Program-made: the position numbers and the translations under genes | NCBI GenBank assembly: GCA_016286035.1 | Contig: JAEERY010000092.1 | Location: 1 to 64,000 of the forward strand | Length of the DNA: 64,000 nucleotides | Direction of reading: 5' to 3' | Source: Lachnospiraceae bacterium | Lineage (GTDB): Bacteria > Bacillota > Clostridia > Lachnospirales > Lachnospiraceae | Notes under the pieces: generated by a model | What the model was told of the DNA's origin: nothing | Databases searched by the model: none | The model's input: only the letters and a program-made list of their open reading frames with translations | In this document: piece after piece, positions 45,634 through 55,350 of the stretch | Numbering within the stretch: position 1 is the stretch's first letter | Layout of the letters: each line of letters begins with the position of its first letter

Positions 45634-47256
45634 ATGAGTATTACATACGATCCCATGACGGGAGAACCTATCGAGACTCCCGATGAGGAAGTCAAAGAGG
45701 TTGCTGCTGAAGCAACAGCAGCCGCAGAAGAAGTAAAGGAAGAAGTAAAAGAAGAGGCAAAAGAGGTTGAAGAAACTGCTGTGGAAGCTGTTGAAACAAC
45801 AGAGGCTGCCGTTAGCGAGGGTAATAATTTCGATCCGATGACAGGTGAGCCTGTTACCACGCCCGCATCACAGCCTGCAGGCGGTAACGACGCTCCCGTC
45901 AAGTCTGATTATTCGCCCATACCGGCAGAACCTACGAATGATGATAATCCCAAGTTCAAGCTTATCGGTATAGCTGCGATCGCACTTATTTGCGTTGCTC
46001 TTATCTTAGCTATAATATTCGGCGGACTTATCTCATCAAAGAAGGATAAGGTTAAAAAGGCAATTAAATCGACTTTCACGGTTGAGACAGGCCTTACAAA
46101 GGTAGCAAAGGATCTTAGCGGAATCCTTAACTCACAGGATTATACAGTTGAATTTGATGCTGATCTTGATGATCTCGGAAATATAAGCGGACAGAGTATT
46201 GTTGCTGGAAAAGAAAAGCAGGTTATCGTTGACCTTGATATCGACGAGATACCCAGTATGTCTGCAAAGATAGGTATTGATTCAAAGCAGGTTAAGGCCG
46301 AGATTCCGGAAATTTGCGATAAACTTTTCGTATATGACTATACAGCTGACAAAGACGGTATGATAACCGATTACGTTAATGATGATGAGCTCAAATCTCT
46401 TGATGCATCTCTTAAGATGATCTATGACGGTTACAACTCAGATACAGACGAGCTTCAGAAGGAGCTTACAAATTGCATGAACAAGCATCTTAAAGAGCTC
46501 GAGTTTGAAAATGCAGATAAAAAGTCATACAAGATCGACGGCAAGAAAGTTGAATGTAAGGGTTACAGTGTAGAGATCGACAAGGATTTCTGCCTCGACC
46601 TCTGGGATGATATCACAGATATTTACGTTGACGAGTATAAGGATAAATTTGAAGGTCTTGAAGAAGTTTCAGGTGAATCTTTGGAGGATTCTTTCAAGGA
46701 AGCACGTAACGAACTCAAATCAATGCCCGATATGACCGTTTATTTCTATATCTACAAGGGCAAACTTGCTTCAATCAAGGCTGAAGGCGATAAGAAATCA
46801 GGCGAGATCGAGATTCTCTTTAAGGGTGGCGATTACAGAGCTCAGAATATATCTGTTGAAGCTGACGGAGAAGAAGTATTTGCTTTAACCGGAAGCACAA
46901 AGAAGGATAAAGAGATCTACGGTATCGAGATAGACGGCGATGAGGTCTGCACTGTTGAGTACAACACTAAGAAGGGCAGCCTTGCGATATCTTATGACTA
47001 TTACTATGATGAATTCGAACTTGAGATGGACATCGATTCATCTTCAAGCGAGGTTTCGTTTGAGATCAAGGATTTCGATTTTGATGATGATGTCAGCGGA
47101 AGCATGAACTTCAAGTTCAAAAAAGGCGCTAAGATTGAGAAGTACACAAACACCGATGAGTTTGATGTAGGCGAAGCAAGCCAGAGTGATTTCATGGATC
47201 TTATAGAATCATTCGATTCAGATGTTTTGGAAGAGTTTGGTGGCTTATTCTTTTAA
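45634..47256 (+). CDS. Membrane-anchored protein with repeated DPMTGEP motif, in the ABC-2 operon
   Basis: 540 residues of no family I recognise. The motif DPMTGEP occurs twice (6-12 and 67-73), each followed by a P-I/V-x-T-P stretch. An acidic, Glu/Ala-rich low-complexity spacer lies between. One membrane helix (about 109-133) is flanked by KFK and KKDK, leaving the first 108 residues in the cytoplasm and a 400-residue, Asp/Glu-rich beta-type domain outside. Its stop directly abuts the permease ATG. It is probably an accessory or sensor part of the exporter, or its substrate-facing domain. Confidence 0.8.
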   Translation: MSITYDPMTGEPIETPDEEVKEVAAEATAAAEEVKEEVKEEAKEVEETAVEAVETTEAAVSEGNNFDPMTGEPVTTPASQPAGGNDAPVKSDYSPIPAEPTNDDNPKFKLIGIAAIALICVALILAIIFGGLISSKKDKVKKAIKSTFTVETGLTKVAKDLSGILNSQDYTVEFDADLDDLGNISGQSIVAGKEKQVIVDLDIDEIPSMSAKIGIDSKQVKAEIPEICDKLFVYDYTADKDGMITDYVNDDELKSLDASLKMIYDGYNSDTDELQKELTNCMNKHLKELEFENADKKSYKIDGKKVECKGYSVEIDKDFCLDLWDDITDIYVDEYKDKFEGLEEVSGESLEDSFKEARNELKSMPDMTVYFYIYKGKLASIKAEGDKKSGEIEILFKGGDYRAQNISVEADGEEVFALTGSTKKDKEIYGIEIDGDEVCTVEYNTKKGSLAISYDYYYDEFELEMDIDSSSSEVSFEIKDFDFDDDVSGSMNFKFKKGAKIEKYTNTDEFDVGEASQSDFMDLIESFDSDVLEEFGGLFF

Positions 47257-48468
47257 ATGATGTTTTGGGGATATTTTAAGACTGAATTCAAAAACAGCAT
47301 AGTAATGATCAAAAAACAGGCCATTGCTTATCTATTGATCATATTAGCACTGACTGCCGTATTTGCGGCAGTCAGCTTTGCAATTGGGAAAAATGATAAA
47401 CCAAGAGTAAAGACTGCAGTTGTGATGCCTGATGATAACAAGCTAACCCTGATGATGATCAGATATATATCGCAGATGGAAAGTGTAAGCAGCATGACAG
47501 AGTTTGTCTATATGTCAAAAGATGAGGCCTTTGATAGTCTTGATCGAAATGAGATAAATGTTGTCATCGAGCTTCCGCCTGATTTTTATGAAAATGTCAA
47601 CAACGGATACAATACTCCTATCGATATTTATATCAGAAATGATGCGGATGGTCTTACCAAAGGATTTGTACAGGTCATCAAAAGCGGCACGGGATATGTA
47701 AGGACTACTGAGGCTGCGGTCTATTCGTTTTTAAACATCAGCCGAAGCGGTGAGTATGAAGTCATACTTCAAAATGAGAGTATCGGTGATCATATTGCTT
47801 ATGTATATGCAAACCTTCTCATGCACAGAACACGAATATTTAATACCGCGATCATATCGGAGTTTGGTGAGGTAAACGGTTATGTATTCTATTTCTGGTC
47901 AGGATTTCTCATTGTTCTTTTATACATATGTCTTTCATTCGGATATCTTTACAGACCTCAGGAAAGATCCATAGAAAAAAAGCTTAAGGGCTTTAATATC
48001 TCATCTGTAAGGATCTCACTGATCAAAGAATTCATTATGAGCATTCATCTGACTGCTTCGGGGATAGTGCTTTATTTGATAGCTCTTTATGCCGGTAAGA
48101 AGATGGAGATCAGTTTCTTTGATCCTCATTTTTGGCACATACTTATCCTATGGCTTATATCGTTTTCACTTGCCGGTCTGTTTGACATGATCTATTCATT
48201 TGCCGGAAATGATTACGGCGTAATGGCAACACTTTTATCGGTAAGTGTTCTGATGGTCATATGTGCGGGAATGATAATCCCTTTTTCAAGACTCGGTCAG
48301 ATCCCGAAATTCATAGGATATATAGATCCCTTAAAATACATGTTTGCGGCTTTGATATGCTTAAGCAATAACAGTTTTCAGCTCAGTGCACTTTGTGCAT
48401 TGGCGATTATTATCCTTGTTGAACACGTTTTAGGTGGTATATGCAAAAGATATGTATATGGTTTTTGA
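47257..48468 (+). CDS. ABC-2 type permease, first subunit
   Basis: 403 residues. One membrane helix near the N-terminus (about 21-43), an extracytoplasmic domain of about 160 residues, then five to six helices from about 208 on. This is the usual ABC-2/YhgE-like layout. The ATG follows the previous stop with no gap, and its 3' end overlaps the next permease by 28 nt, so translation is coupled throughout. The partner ATPase is at 44915. Confidence 0.87.
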   Translation: MMFWGYFKTEFKNSIVMIKKQAIAYLLIILALTAVFAAVSFAIGKNDKPRVKTAVVMPDDNKLTLMMIRYISQMESVSSMTEFVYMSKDEAFDSLDRNEINVVIELPPDFYENVNNGYNTPIDIYIRNDADGLTKGFVQVIKSGTGYVRTTEAAVYSFLNISRSGEYEVILQNESIGDHIAYVYANLLMHRTRIFNTAIISEFGEVNGYVFYFWSGFLIVLLYICLSFGYLYRPQERSIEKKLKGFNISSVRISLIKEFIMSIHLTASGIVLYLIALYAGKKMEISFFDPHFWHILILWLISFSLAGLFDMIYSFAGNDYGVMATLLSVSVLMVICAGMIIPFSRLGQIPKFIGYIDPLKYMFAALICLSNNSFQLSALCALAIIILVEHVLGGICKRYVYGF

Positions 48469-49457
48469 CAACTTCAAAAGCTTTTCTTAAAAAGAAAATG
48501 TTATATATCACTGTGTTTGTGATGTTTCTTCTCTGTATGACCATCTTTGGTCTAAACAGGAATTCATCGGATTCAATAGGACTGATGATCAACTGTAACG
48601 ATGATGGATTGTCTGATAAACTCTACGATCATCTGTCAAAAGACAGAGCAGTGATCATATTTGAAGATCTATTGAGCATACAAGAAGCTCTAAACAAAGA
48701 TCAGATAAAACTCGCTTATGTGATAAACAAAACTCCTTATGATTATACCGTAAAAGGCATAGATAAGGGTGTTGTGGATATATATACATCACCCGGTTAT
48801 CTTTATTTGGAGGTTGATAAAGAGACATTTTATGATGCATGGCTTTCAAGCTGTTCTGATCTTTTGATAAAAGAAGAGAGCACAAAGATCTTTAACGGAG
48901 ACGGCAGGGAACTTACAGATAAGCTTATAAGCGAAAGAGACAGATATCTTAACAGCGATGAGCTTTTCGATTTTTCTCTTCATGAATATGAATCCGATAC
49001 GTATCAGTCTAAAGATGATATTACGATCAGGCTTATAATCTCACTCAGTATTTTTGTCATGGTATTTATAATGTTCGGACAGCAAAAGAGCGGTGAGAAC
49101 AAGAGCATAATCAACTGCTATCCGAAAAAACAAAGATATGCCTATATGTTCATCGCATCACTTAGTACGGCACTCATTATGGGTATAGCAGGTTTCATAT
49201 GCATAAACATCTGCTCTGACAGGGGATTATTAAAAGAGGCAGTAAGCATGTCTGTTTTTCTTATCATTACCGTTATATGGGTATATATTGCGGGGCTGGT
49301 TTTAAGAAAAGAGACATCATTCATAACACTTTGTCCCATACTCATCATCCTGCAGGCGATCATAAGTCCCGTTTTCATAGATCTGGGCATTTATATCCCT
49401 GTTATAGGTTTTGTAAAGTATCTTTTCCCTGTGACTTATTATATATTGCTTATATGA
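48441..49457 (+). CDS. ABC-2 type permease, second subunit
   Basis: 338 residues with the same layout as its neighbour: N-terminal helix (about 18-38), an external domain, then about six helices (from about 195). Sequence similarity to the first permease is low, so the pair is probably a heterodimer. It starts inside the preceding gene, with GGTGG as ribosome site. It carries the promoter of leuC in its 3' end. Confidence 0.83.
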   Translation: MQKICIWFLTTSKAFLKKKMLYITVFVMFLLCMTIFGLNRNSSDSIGLMINCNDDGLSDKLYDHLSKDRAVIIFEDLLSIQEALNKDQIKLAYVINKTPYDYTVKGIDKGVVDIYTSPGYLYLEVDKETFYDAWLSSCSDLLIKEESTKIFNGDGRELTDKLISERDRYLNSDELFDFSLHEYESDTYQSKDDITIRLIISLSIFVMVFIMFGQQKSGENKSIINCYPKKQRYAYMFIASLSTALIMGIAGFICINICSDRGLLKEAVSMSVFLIITVIWVYIAGLVLRKETSFITLCPILIILQAIISPVFIDLGIYIPVIGFVKYLFPVTYYILLI

Positions 49458-49475
49458 GTCTGATTTTGATATAAT
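49446..49475 (+). promoter_or_regulatory. Probable promoter of leuC-leuD
   Basis: TTGCTT (49446-49451), an 18-nt spacer and TATAAT (49470-49475) lie 38 nt before leuC, partly within the preceding permease gene. No T-box or leader peptide is seen. Confidence 0.5.
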
Positions 49476-49513
49476 ATATTGGAATTTTTATTAGTATTCG
49501 GAGGTAATTATAT

Positions 49514-50779
49514 ATGGGAATGACTATGACTCAAAAGATCCTTGCAGCCCATGCCGGACTTGAATATGTCGAGGCAGGACAGTTGATAGAGGCTGATCTC
49601 GATCTTGTACTAGGTAACGACATCACGAGTCCCGTAGCGATCCATGAGATTGAAAAGATGAAAGTAGAGGGAGTATTTGATAAGGACAAGATAGCACTTG
49701 TTCCTGATCATTTTGTTCCCAATAAAGATATAAAGAGTGCGCAGCATTGCAAATGCGTAAGAGAATTCGCAATGAAAAACAACATCACCAACTATTTTGA
49801 AGTTGGTCAGATGGGTATTGAGCATGCACTCCTTCCGGAGAAAGGTCTTACTGTTGCAGGCGATGTGATAATAGGTGCAGATTCTCATACATGTACCTAC
49901 GGCGCAGTGGGTGCATTCTCAACAGGTGTCGGAAGCACGGATATGGCTGCAGGAATGGCTACCGGAAAAGCCTGGTTCAAGGTTCCCGGTGCGATCAAAT
50001 TCGTACTTAAGAACAAACCCGCAAAGTGGATAAGCGGTAAAGATATAATCCTTCACATAATAGGTATGATAGGCGTTGACGGTGCTCTTTATAAATCAAT
50101 GGAATTTGTCGGCGACGGTATATCATATCTTACAATGGATGACAGATTCACTATCGCAAACATGGCAATAGAAGCAGGCGGAAAGAATGGAATATTCCCT
50201 GTAGACGATCTTTGCCTTGAATATATAAGACAGCACAGCAACAGAGAGCCTGTTGTTTACAGTGCAGACGAAGATGCTGTTTATGATCAGACTATAGAGA
50301 TCGATCTTTCTTCATTAAAGCCTACCGTTGCATATCCTCATCTTCCTGAGAATACAAAAACAATAGATGAGGCTGTCAAAGATGATATCGTTATCGATCA
50401 GGTTGTTATAGGTTCATGCACAAACGGAAGAATGGATGACCTTAGGATCGCAGCAAAGATCCTTAAGGGAAAACAGGTAGCAAAAGGAATAAGACTTATC
50501 GTTATACCAGGCACACAGCAGATATATCTCAATGCCATCAAGGAAGGTCTTGTACAGACTTTTGTTGAGTGCGGTGGTGTTGTGAGCACACCTACATGCG
50601 GTCCCTGTCTTGGCGGCTATATGGGTATCCTTGCCGAGAACGAAAGATGCGTATCAACAACAAACAGAAATTTCGTAGGCCGTATGGGACATATCACGAG
50701 TGAGATCTATCTTGCAAGTCCTGCAGTAGCAGCTGCAAGTGCAATAACCGGAAAACTTACCGGACCCGAGAATATTTAA
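49514..50779 (+). CDS. leuC: 3-isopropylmalate dehydratase large subunit
   Basis: 421 residues of the short, archaeal/HacA-type aconitase family. The [4Fe-4S] cysteines are in [13 protein letters not shown] and in [13 protein letters not shown], with the substrate segment [20 protein letters not shown]. It isomerises 2- to 3-isopropylmalate in leucine synthesis. GGAGG precedes the ATG by 9 nt. leuD follows after 18 nt; leuA and leuB are not in the window. Confidence 0.95.
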   Translation: MGMTMTQKILAAHAGLEYVEAGQLIEADLDLVLGNDITSPVAIHEIEKMKVEGVFDKDKIALVPDHFVPNKDIKSAQHCKCVREFAMKNNITNYFEVGQMGIEHALLPEKGLTVAGDVIIGADSHTCTYGAVGAFSTGVGSTDMAAGMATGKAWFKVPGAIKFVLKNKPAKWISGKDIILHIIGMIGVDGALYKSMEFVGDGISYLTMDDRFTIANMAIEAGGKNGIFPVDDLCLEYIRQHSNREPVVYSADEDAVYDQTIEIDLSSLKPTVAYPHLPENTKTIDEAVKDDIVIDQVVIGSCTNGRMDDLRIAAKILKGKQVAKGIRLIVIPGTQQIYLNAIKEGLVQTFVECGGVVSTPTCGPCLGGYMGILAENERCVSTTNRNFVGRMGHITSEIYLASPAVAAASAITGKLTGPENI

Positions 50780-50797
50780 GCTTAAAGGAGAACCAAA

Positions 50798-51289
50798 ATG
50801 AAAAATGCCAAAGGCACTGTTATAAAATACAAAGACAATGTTGACACCGATGTAATAATCCCTGCAAGATATCTGAACAGTTCGGATCCAAAGGAACTCG
50901 CGGCACATTGCATGGAGGATATTGACAAAGACTTTGTAAACAATGTAAAACCCGGCGATATAATCGTTGCAGGCAAAAATTTCGGATGCGGCTCGTCAAG
51001 AGAGCATGCACCCATAGCCATCAAAGCATGCGGTGTCAGCTGTGTTATAGCCGAAACATTTGCAAGGATATTCTATCGTAATTCCATCAATATAGGATTG
51101 CCCATCATAGAGTGTCCCGAAGCTGCCAAGGCAATTGATGCCGGTGATGAGGTTGAGATCGATTTTGACAGCGGTCTCATAAAGGATATAACAAAGAATA
51201 CAGAATACAAGGGACAGCCTTTCCCCGCATTCATGCAAAAGATAATCGACTGCGAAGGGCTTGTTAATTACATTAATTCCGGAAAATAA
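50798..51289 (+). CDS. leuD: 3-isopropylmalate dehydratase small subunit
   Basis: 163 residues with the swivel-domain features [15 protein letters not shown] and [17 protein letters not shown], and an [12 protein letters not shown] substrate-binding segment. It pairs with LeuC. An AAAGGAG site lies before the ATG. The length fits the short LeuD2 type. A two-component system begins 29 nt later, perhaps on the same transcript. Confidence 0.95.
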   Translation: MKNAKGTVIKYKDNVDTDVIIPARYLNSSDPKELAAHCMEDIDKDFVNNVKPGDIIVAGKNFGCGSSREHAPIAIKACGVSCVIAETFARIFYRNSINIGLPIIECPEAAKAIDAGDEVEIDFDSGLIKDITKNTEYKGQPFPAFMQKIIDCEGLVNYINSGK

Positions 51290-51318
51290 TCATCAGTACC
51301 AAAGATTGGGGGATTCAG

Positions 51319-52017
51319 ATGAGCTACAGAATACTTGTTGCCGAAGATGACAATGATATAGTTGAGATCTTAAGACTATATCTTGAAAATGAAGGTTTTG
51401 AACTTGTTATCAGCAGAGACGGTCAGGAAGCACTTGAAAAGTTTGAAGAAAACGATATCGATGTTGCTCTGATCGATATCATGATGCCGAAATTAAACGG
51501 ATACGAGCTTATAAAAAGAGTCAGAGACACTTCTAACATACCCATTATAGTTATGAGCGCCAAAAACATGGACAGCGACAAGATCTTAGGCCTGACTCTG
51601 GGAGCAGATGATTATCTGACAAAACCTTTCAATCCTCTGGAGGTTGTTGCCAGGATCAAATCCCAGCTTAGAAGATTCTATGATCTTAACACCAATGTTG
51701 TTGAAGAGACAAACAACATCATCACAGTCGGCGAACTTGTGATGGATCCTTCCAACTTAAGCGTCAATAAAAACGGTAAGGAGATAAATCTTACTCCCAC
51801 CGAATTCAAGATCCTTTCTCTTATGATGAGAACTCCGGGAAAGATATATACAAAGATGCAGATCTTCGAAAATATCAACGGTGATTACTATGAGTCGGAT
51901 GACAATACACTCATGGTGCATATCTCAAAGATAAGAGAAAAGATAGAAGACGATCCCAAGTCACCCAAATATCTAAAAACAGTAAGAGGACTGGGATATA
52001 AGATTGAGAAGAACTGA
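51319..52017 (+). CDS. OmpR/PhoB-type response regulator
   Basis: 232 residues. The receiver (1-120) has the acidic pair in VAEDDND, the phospho-Asp D53 in LIDIMMPKLNG, and LTKPF with the conserved Lys. The C-terminal winged helix (about 130-232) ends in TVRGLGYKIEK, the PhoB-family hallmark. The cognate kinase is the next gene, 8 nt away. Targets are unknown. Confidence 0.95.
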   Translation: MSYRILVAEDDNDIVEILRLYLENEGFELVISRDGQEALEKFEENDIDVALIDIMMPKLNGYELIKRVRDTSNIPIIVMSAKNMDSDKILGLTLGADDYLTKPFNPLEVVARIKSQLRRFYDLNTNVVEETNNIITVGELVMDPSNLSVNKNGKEINLTPTEFKILSLMMRTPGKIYTKMQIFENINGDYYESDDNTLMVHISKIREKIEDDPKSPKYLKTVRGLGYKIEKN

Positions 52018-52025
52018 GCATTTCG

Positions 52026-53189
52026 ATGAAAAAAACTACCGAGACCAACAAGAAAAAGGAACAGGGAAAGCTTAAGCTGTACAGCACCATATCATCAAAC
52101 CTGATCACTTACATCATTGTAATGACCATGCTTGCTATGATGTTCGGTTTTGTGACTTACGGCTTTACCATGTATCAGATTTCCGAGAACAGATTCACCT
52201 CAGATGAAGCGTTCTTTATTTTTCTGTGCTTTTTTATAGGTCTTTATATGCTTTTAATGGTTCTGTTTTGTATCATCATCGGTAATCAGCTCTCAAAGCC
52301 GTTAAAGCTTCTAAGAAATGCCCTTGAAAACTTTGATGCCTCAAACATGCAGCACATAGAATATGAGGGACCTAAAGAATTCATGGACATGGTTGACAGT
52401 TTCAACAATCTGTCGGACCGTTTGAGAGATATCGAGAATGAGAATAAAAGACTGGCTGATGAGAAGAACAAGATGCTTGCGGATATCAGTCACGATCTGA
52501 AAACCCCCATCACAGTCATATCAGGTTATGCTAGAGCTTTGCATGACGGTCTTATAAAGGAAAACGAGGTAAAGGACTATCTTAAAATAATCGATCAGAA
52601 GAGCTCAAACGTAGCAGACCTCATCAATCAGTTCTATGAATACAGCAAACTTGAACACCCTGAATATAATTTTGAACTGTTCAAATTGAATATAGCTGAA
52701 TTCTTAAGAGAATTTCTTGTTGATAAGATCGATGAGCTTACCGTTAACGGTTATGAACTCGAGGTTAACTTTCCGGATAACGAAGTCGGTTATATCATGG
52801 GTAATGAGATGCAGTTAAAGCGAGTATTCGAAAACCTTATCGCAAACACCGTGGCTCACACACCGAAAGGCACGCTTCTATCATTCGATATGGGATGTAC
52901 AAGCGAAAAAGTCCTTATACGATACGAGGATAACGGCGGAGGCATCTCAGATGAAGTTGCTGACAGGATATTCGATCCTTTTGTAGTCAGTGATCCGTCA
53001 AGAAACAAATCAGGTTCCGGACTTGGTCTTTCCATCGCCAAGAAGATCGTTGAATATCACGGAGGCACGATAGTGCTTGAAAGATACGCCGGCAAGACTC
53101 AGACCAGTTATCTTATAACTCTTCCCCTTTATGAAGAAGAACAGGAGGAAGAAACAAAAGAGGTTGAACCCAAAAAGAAAAAAAGATAA
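52026..53189 (+). CDS. Sensor histidine kinase
   Basis: 387 residues. Two membrane helices (about 25-47 and 62-87) with almost no external loop suggest sensing in the membrane. HAMP follows (about 88-140), then H156 in DISHDLKTPITVISGYA (HisKA), N-box, G1 GGGISDEV, and G2 GSGLGLSIAKKIVEYHGG. The tail is Glu/Lys-rich. It phosphorylates the regulator just upstream. ruvA begins 18 nt later. Confidence 0.94.
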   Translation: MKKTTETNKKKEQGKLKLYSTISSNLITYIIVMTMLAMMFGFVTYGFTMYQISENRFTSDEAFFIFLCFFIGLYMLLMVLFCIIIGNQLSKPLKLLRNALENFDASNMQHIEYEGPKEFMDMVDSFNNLSDRLRDIENENKRLADEKNKMLADISHDLKTPITVISGYARALHDGLIKENEVKDYLKIIDQKSSNVADLINQFYEYSKLEHPEYNFELFKLNIAEFLREFLVDKIDELTVNGYELEVNFPDNEVGYIMGNEMQLKRVFENLIANTVAHTPKGTLLSFDMGCTSEKVLIRYEDNGGGISDEVADRIFDPFVVSDPSRNKSGSGLGLSIAKKIVEYHGGTIVLERYAGKTQTSYLITLPLYEEEQEEETKEVEPKKKKR

Positions 53190-53207
53190 GCGAGAGGAAA
53201 ATTATCC

Positions 53208-53798
53208 ATGTATGCTTTTTTAAGAGGTATATTGGCTGATACTGAAGAAGATGCGATCATAGTTGATGTTTCCGGAGTAGGATACAGAGTCTATGTTCCT
53301 ACGGCTCTGATATATGAAACAAAGATAGGCAGCGAGATATTTGTTCATACATACACATGCGTTCGTGAGGATGCATTCATTTTGTACGGCTTTTCGAGCA
53401 AGGAAGAACTCACTCTGTTTAAGAAGCTTATCACGGTAAGCGGTGTCGGACCAAAGGTCGCACTTTCGCTGCTTAGTGCTATGGATCATTCAAGTATAAT
53501 CAGCGCTATTATAACGCAGGACAGCAAACTGTTAAGTTCCGCTCCCGGTGTGGGATCAAAGACAGCAAACAGAATAATCTTGGAGCTTAAAGACAAGGTC
53601 GATGCGACTGATATACTTAATATACCGGCTAACGATAGCGTAAACAGTAAAGTGCTTGAACTTAGGCAGGAAGCATATGAAGCCCTTATCGGACTCGGCG
53701 TTTCAAACATAAAAGCCACACAGGCTTTAAACGAGATAGAGATCAATGAAGATTCCAAGATAGAGAATATTATCAAACAGCTTTTAGCTAAGATTTGA
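53208..53798 (+). CDS. ruvA: Holliday junction branch-migration protein RuvA
   Basis: 196 residues starting [11 protein letters not shown], with the OB domain, the two HhH motifs ([15 protein letters not shown] and [20 protein letters not shown]) and the C-terminal RuvB-binding three-helix domain. It binds four-way junctions as tetramers. AGAGG precedes the ATG. ruvB follows after 7 nt. No ruvC is in the window, as is usual in Firmicutes. Confidence 0.96.
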   Translation: MYAFLRGILADTEEDAIIVDVSGVGYRVYVPTALIYETKIGSEIFVHTYTCVREDAFILYGFSSKEELTLFKKLITVSGVGPKVALSLLSAMDHSSIISAIITQDSKLLSSAPGVGSKTANRIILELKDKVDATDILNIPANDSVNSKVLELRQEAYEALIGLGVSNIKATQALNEIEINEDSKIENIIKQLLAKI

Positions 53799-53805
53799 GG
53801 ATGAT

Positions 53806-54798
53806 ATGCAGCAGAGGATCATACAGACATCTGTAATCGAAGAAGATATAAAAAACGACAATATCCTTAGACCGCAGTTTCTTAAAGATTATGTCGGGCA
53901 GGAGGATATCAAGGCAAATATCAAGATATGCGTCAAAGCCGCTTTGGAAAGGGGAGAGGCTCTTGATCATGTCCTTTTTTACGGTCCTCCCGGACTCGGA
54001 AAGACAACGCTTGCCTGTATAATAGCGAATGAACTTAGTTCCAATATAAAAGTCACCAGCGGTCCTGCTATAGAAAAACCAGGTGACATGGCAGCTATAC
54101 TTAGCGGCTTAAAAAGAGGCGATGTTCTGTTTATAGATGAGATACATCGTCTTGCACGTCAGGTTGAGGAAGTTCTCTATACAGCAATGGAAGATTTTGC
54201 CATCGACATAATGATAGGCAAAGGACAGACCGCCAAATCTGTACGTATAGATCTTGAGCCATTCACTCTTGTCGGAGCAACAACAAAGGCCGGCAGTTTA
54301 TCAGCACCTTTAAGAGACAGATTCGGTCTTATACACAGACTTGAGTTCTATACAGATGATGAACTTAAAACCATCATAAATAATTCTGCGGATAAACTCG
54401 GTGTGAAGATAGAAGAAAACGGTGCAATAGAGCTTGCCAAAAGAAGCCGCGGAACACCGCGTATCGCTAACAGGTTCCTAAAAAGAGTAAGAGACTATGC
54501 TCAGGTCAGATATGACAATATCATAACAGAAACTGTTGCAAGAGAAGTTCTGGATCTTATGGATGTCGATGATAAAGGGCTTGATAAAACAGACAGGCTC
54601 ATCCTAAAGACCATGATAGAAAACTACGGCGGAAAACCGGTCGGTATATCGGCTATCGCCGCGTCTATCGGAGAGGATCCCGATACAATCGAGGATGTTT
54701 ATGAACCTTTCTTGGTACTTAAAGGTTTCATCAACAGAACGCCAAGAGGACGTATGGTCACTGATGCGGCGTATGAACATCTGGGGATCACGCCGTGA
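53806..54798 (+). CDS. ruvB: Holliday junction DNA helicase RuvB
   Basis: 330 residues. The N-terminus [16 protein letters not shown] is typical. Walker A is [11 protein letters not shown] and Walker [10 protein letters not shown], with sensor [19 protein letters not shown] and arginine-finger region. The wHTH C-domain ends with [19 protein letters not shown]. It is the motor that drives branch migration with RuvA. Confidence 0.97.
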   Translation: MQQRIIQTSVIEEDIKNDNILRPQFLKDYVGQEDIKANIKICVKAALERGEALDHVLFYGPPGLGKTTLACIIANELSSNIKVTSGPAIEKPGDMAAILSGLKRGDVLFIDEIHRLARQVEEVLYTAMEDFAIDIMIGKGQTAKSVRIDLEPFTLVGATTKAGSLSAPLRDRFGLIHRLEFYTDDELKTIINNSADKLGVKIEENGAIELAKRSRGTPRIANRFLKRVRDYAQVRYDNIITETVAREVLDLMDVDDKGLDKTDRLILKTMIENYGGKPVGISAIAASIGEDPDTIEDVYEPFLVLKGFINRTPRGRMVTDAAYEHLGITP

Positions 54799-54808
54799 CT
54801 TAATGGTA

Positions 54809-54837
54809 TTGCATTTCACAGACCATTTTAATATAAT
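54809..54837 (+). promoter_or_regulatory. Probable promoter of zapA
   Basis: TTGCAT (54809-54814), a 17-nt spacer and TATAAT (54832-54837) lie 42 nt before zapA. Confidence 0.6.
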
Positions 54838-54879
54838 TAATGTGTTTAGGTTTTAAGACAAAAAACAGGGGTAGAGAAT

Positions 54880-55281
54880 ATGGCAGCAAAGACAGATGCA
54901 GAAGTATTGATCGGTGGTAAGGTATACACTTTATGCGGGTATGAGAGTGAAGAATACCTGCAGAAAGTCGCTTCTTATATAAACAATAAACTTGCTGAAT
55001 ACAATGCGATGGAAGGATTCAGAAGATCTTCCATAGATATGCAGAACGTACTGATGCAGATCAATCTGGCAGATGATTATTTTAAAGCCAAGAAGCAGAT
55101 CGCAACCATGGAAGAAGAGATGGAGGCTAAAGATAAAGAAGTCTATGATCTCAAGCATGAGTTGGTAACAAATCAGATCAAGATGGAAAATCTGGACAAA
55201 TCTCTTAAAAGTGCTAAAGAAGAAATTGCTGTGAAGGATAAGAAAATTGTTCAGCTTGAAACTCAGTTAAAGCATAAGTAA
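54880..55281 (+). CDS. zapA: Cell division protein ZapA
   Basis: 133 residues. The N-terminal globular part (EVLIGGKVYTLCGYESEEYL) and long C-terminal coiled coil (about 65-133) match ZapA, which bundles FtsZ filaments. It is longer than the usual 85-110 residues because of an extended Lys/Glu-rich coil. It has its own promoter and a terminator behind, so it is probably monocistronic. Confidence 0.9.
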   Translation: MAAKTDAEVLIGGKVYTLCGYESEEYLQKVASYINNKLAEYNAMEGFRRSSIDMQNVLMQINLADDYFKAKKQIATMEEEMEAKDKEVYDLKHELVTNQIKMENLDKSLKSAKEEIAVKDKKIVQLETQLKHK

Positions 55282-55288
55282 AAGGTGA

Positions 55289-55319
55289 ACGGAATTCTTT
55301 ACGGATTCCGTTTCTTTTT
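55289..55319 (+). terminator. Terminator after zapA
   Basis: A 7-bp stem ACGGAAT/ATTCCGT (55289-55295 with 55305-55311) followed by TTTCTTTTT. Confidence 0.8.
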
Positions 55320-55350
55320 GGGTTTGGATCATCATATGAAGGTGTGAATC

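Noticed and set aside
45528-45902. Ser/Ala/Thr-rich frame on the minus strand
   Set aside because: It is the complement of the acidic low-complexity spacer in the DPMTGEP protein; composition, not coding, explains it.
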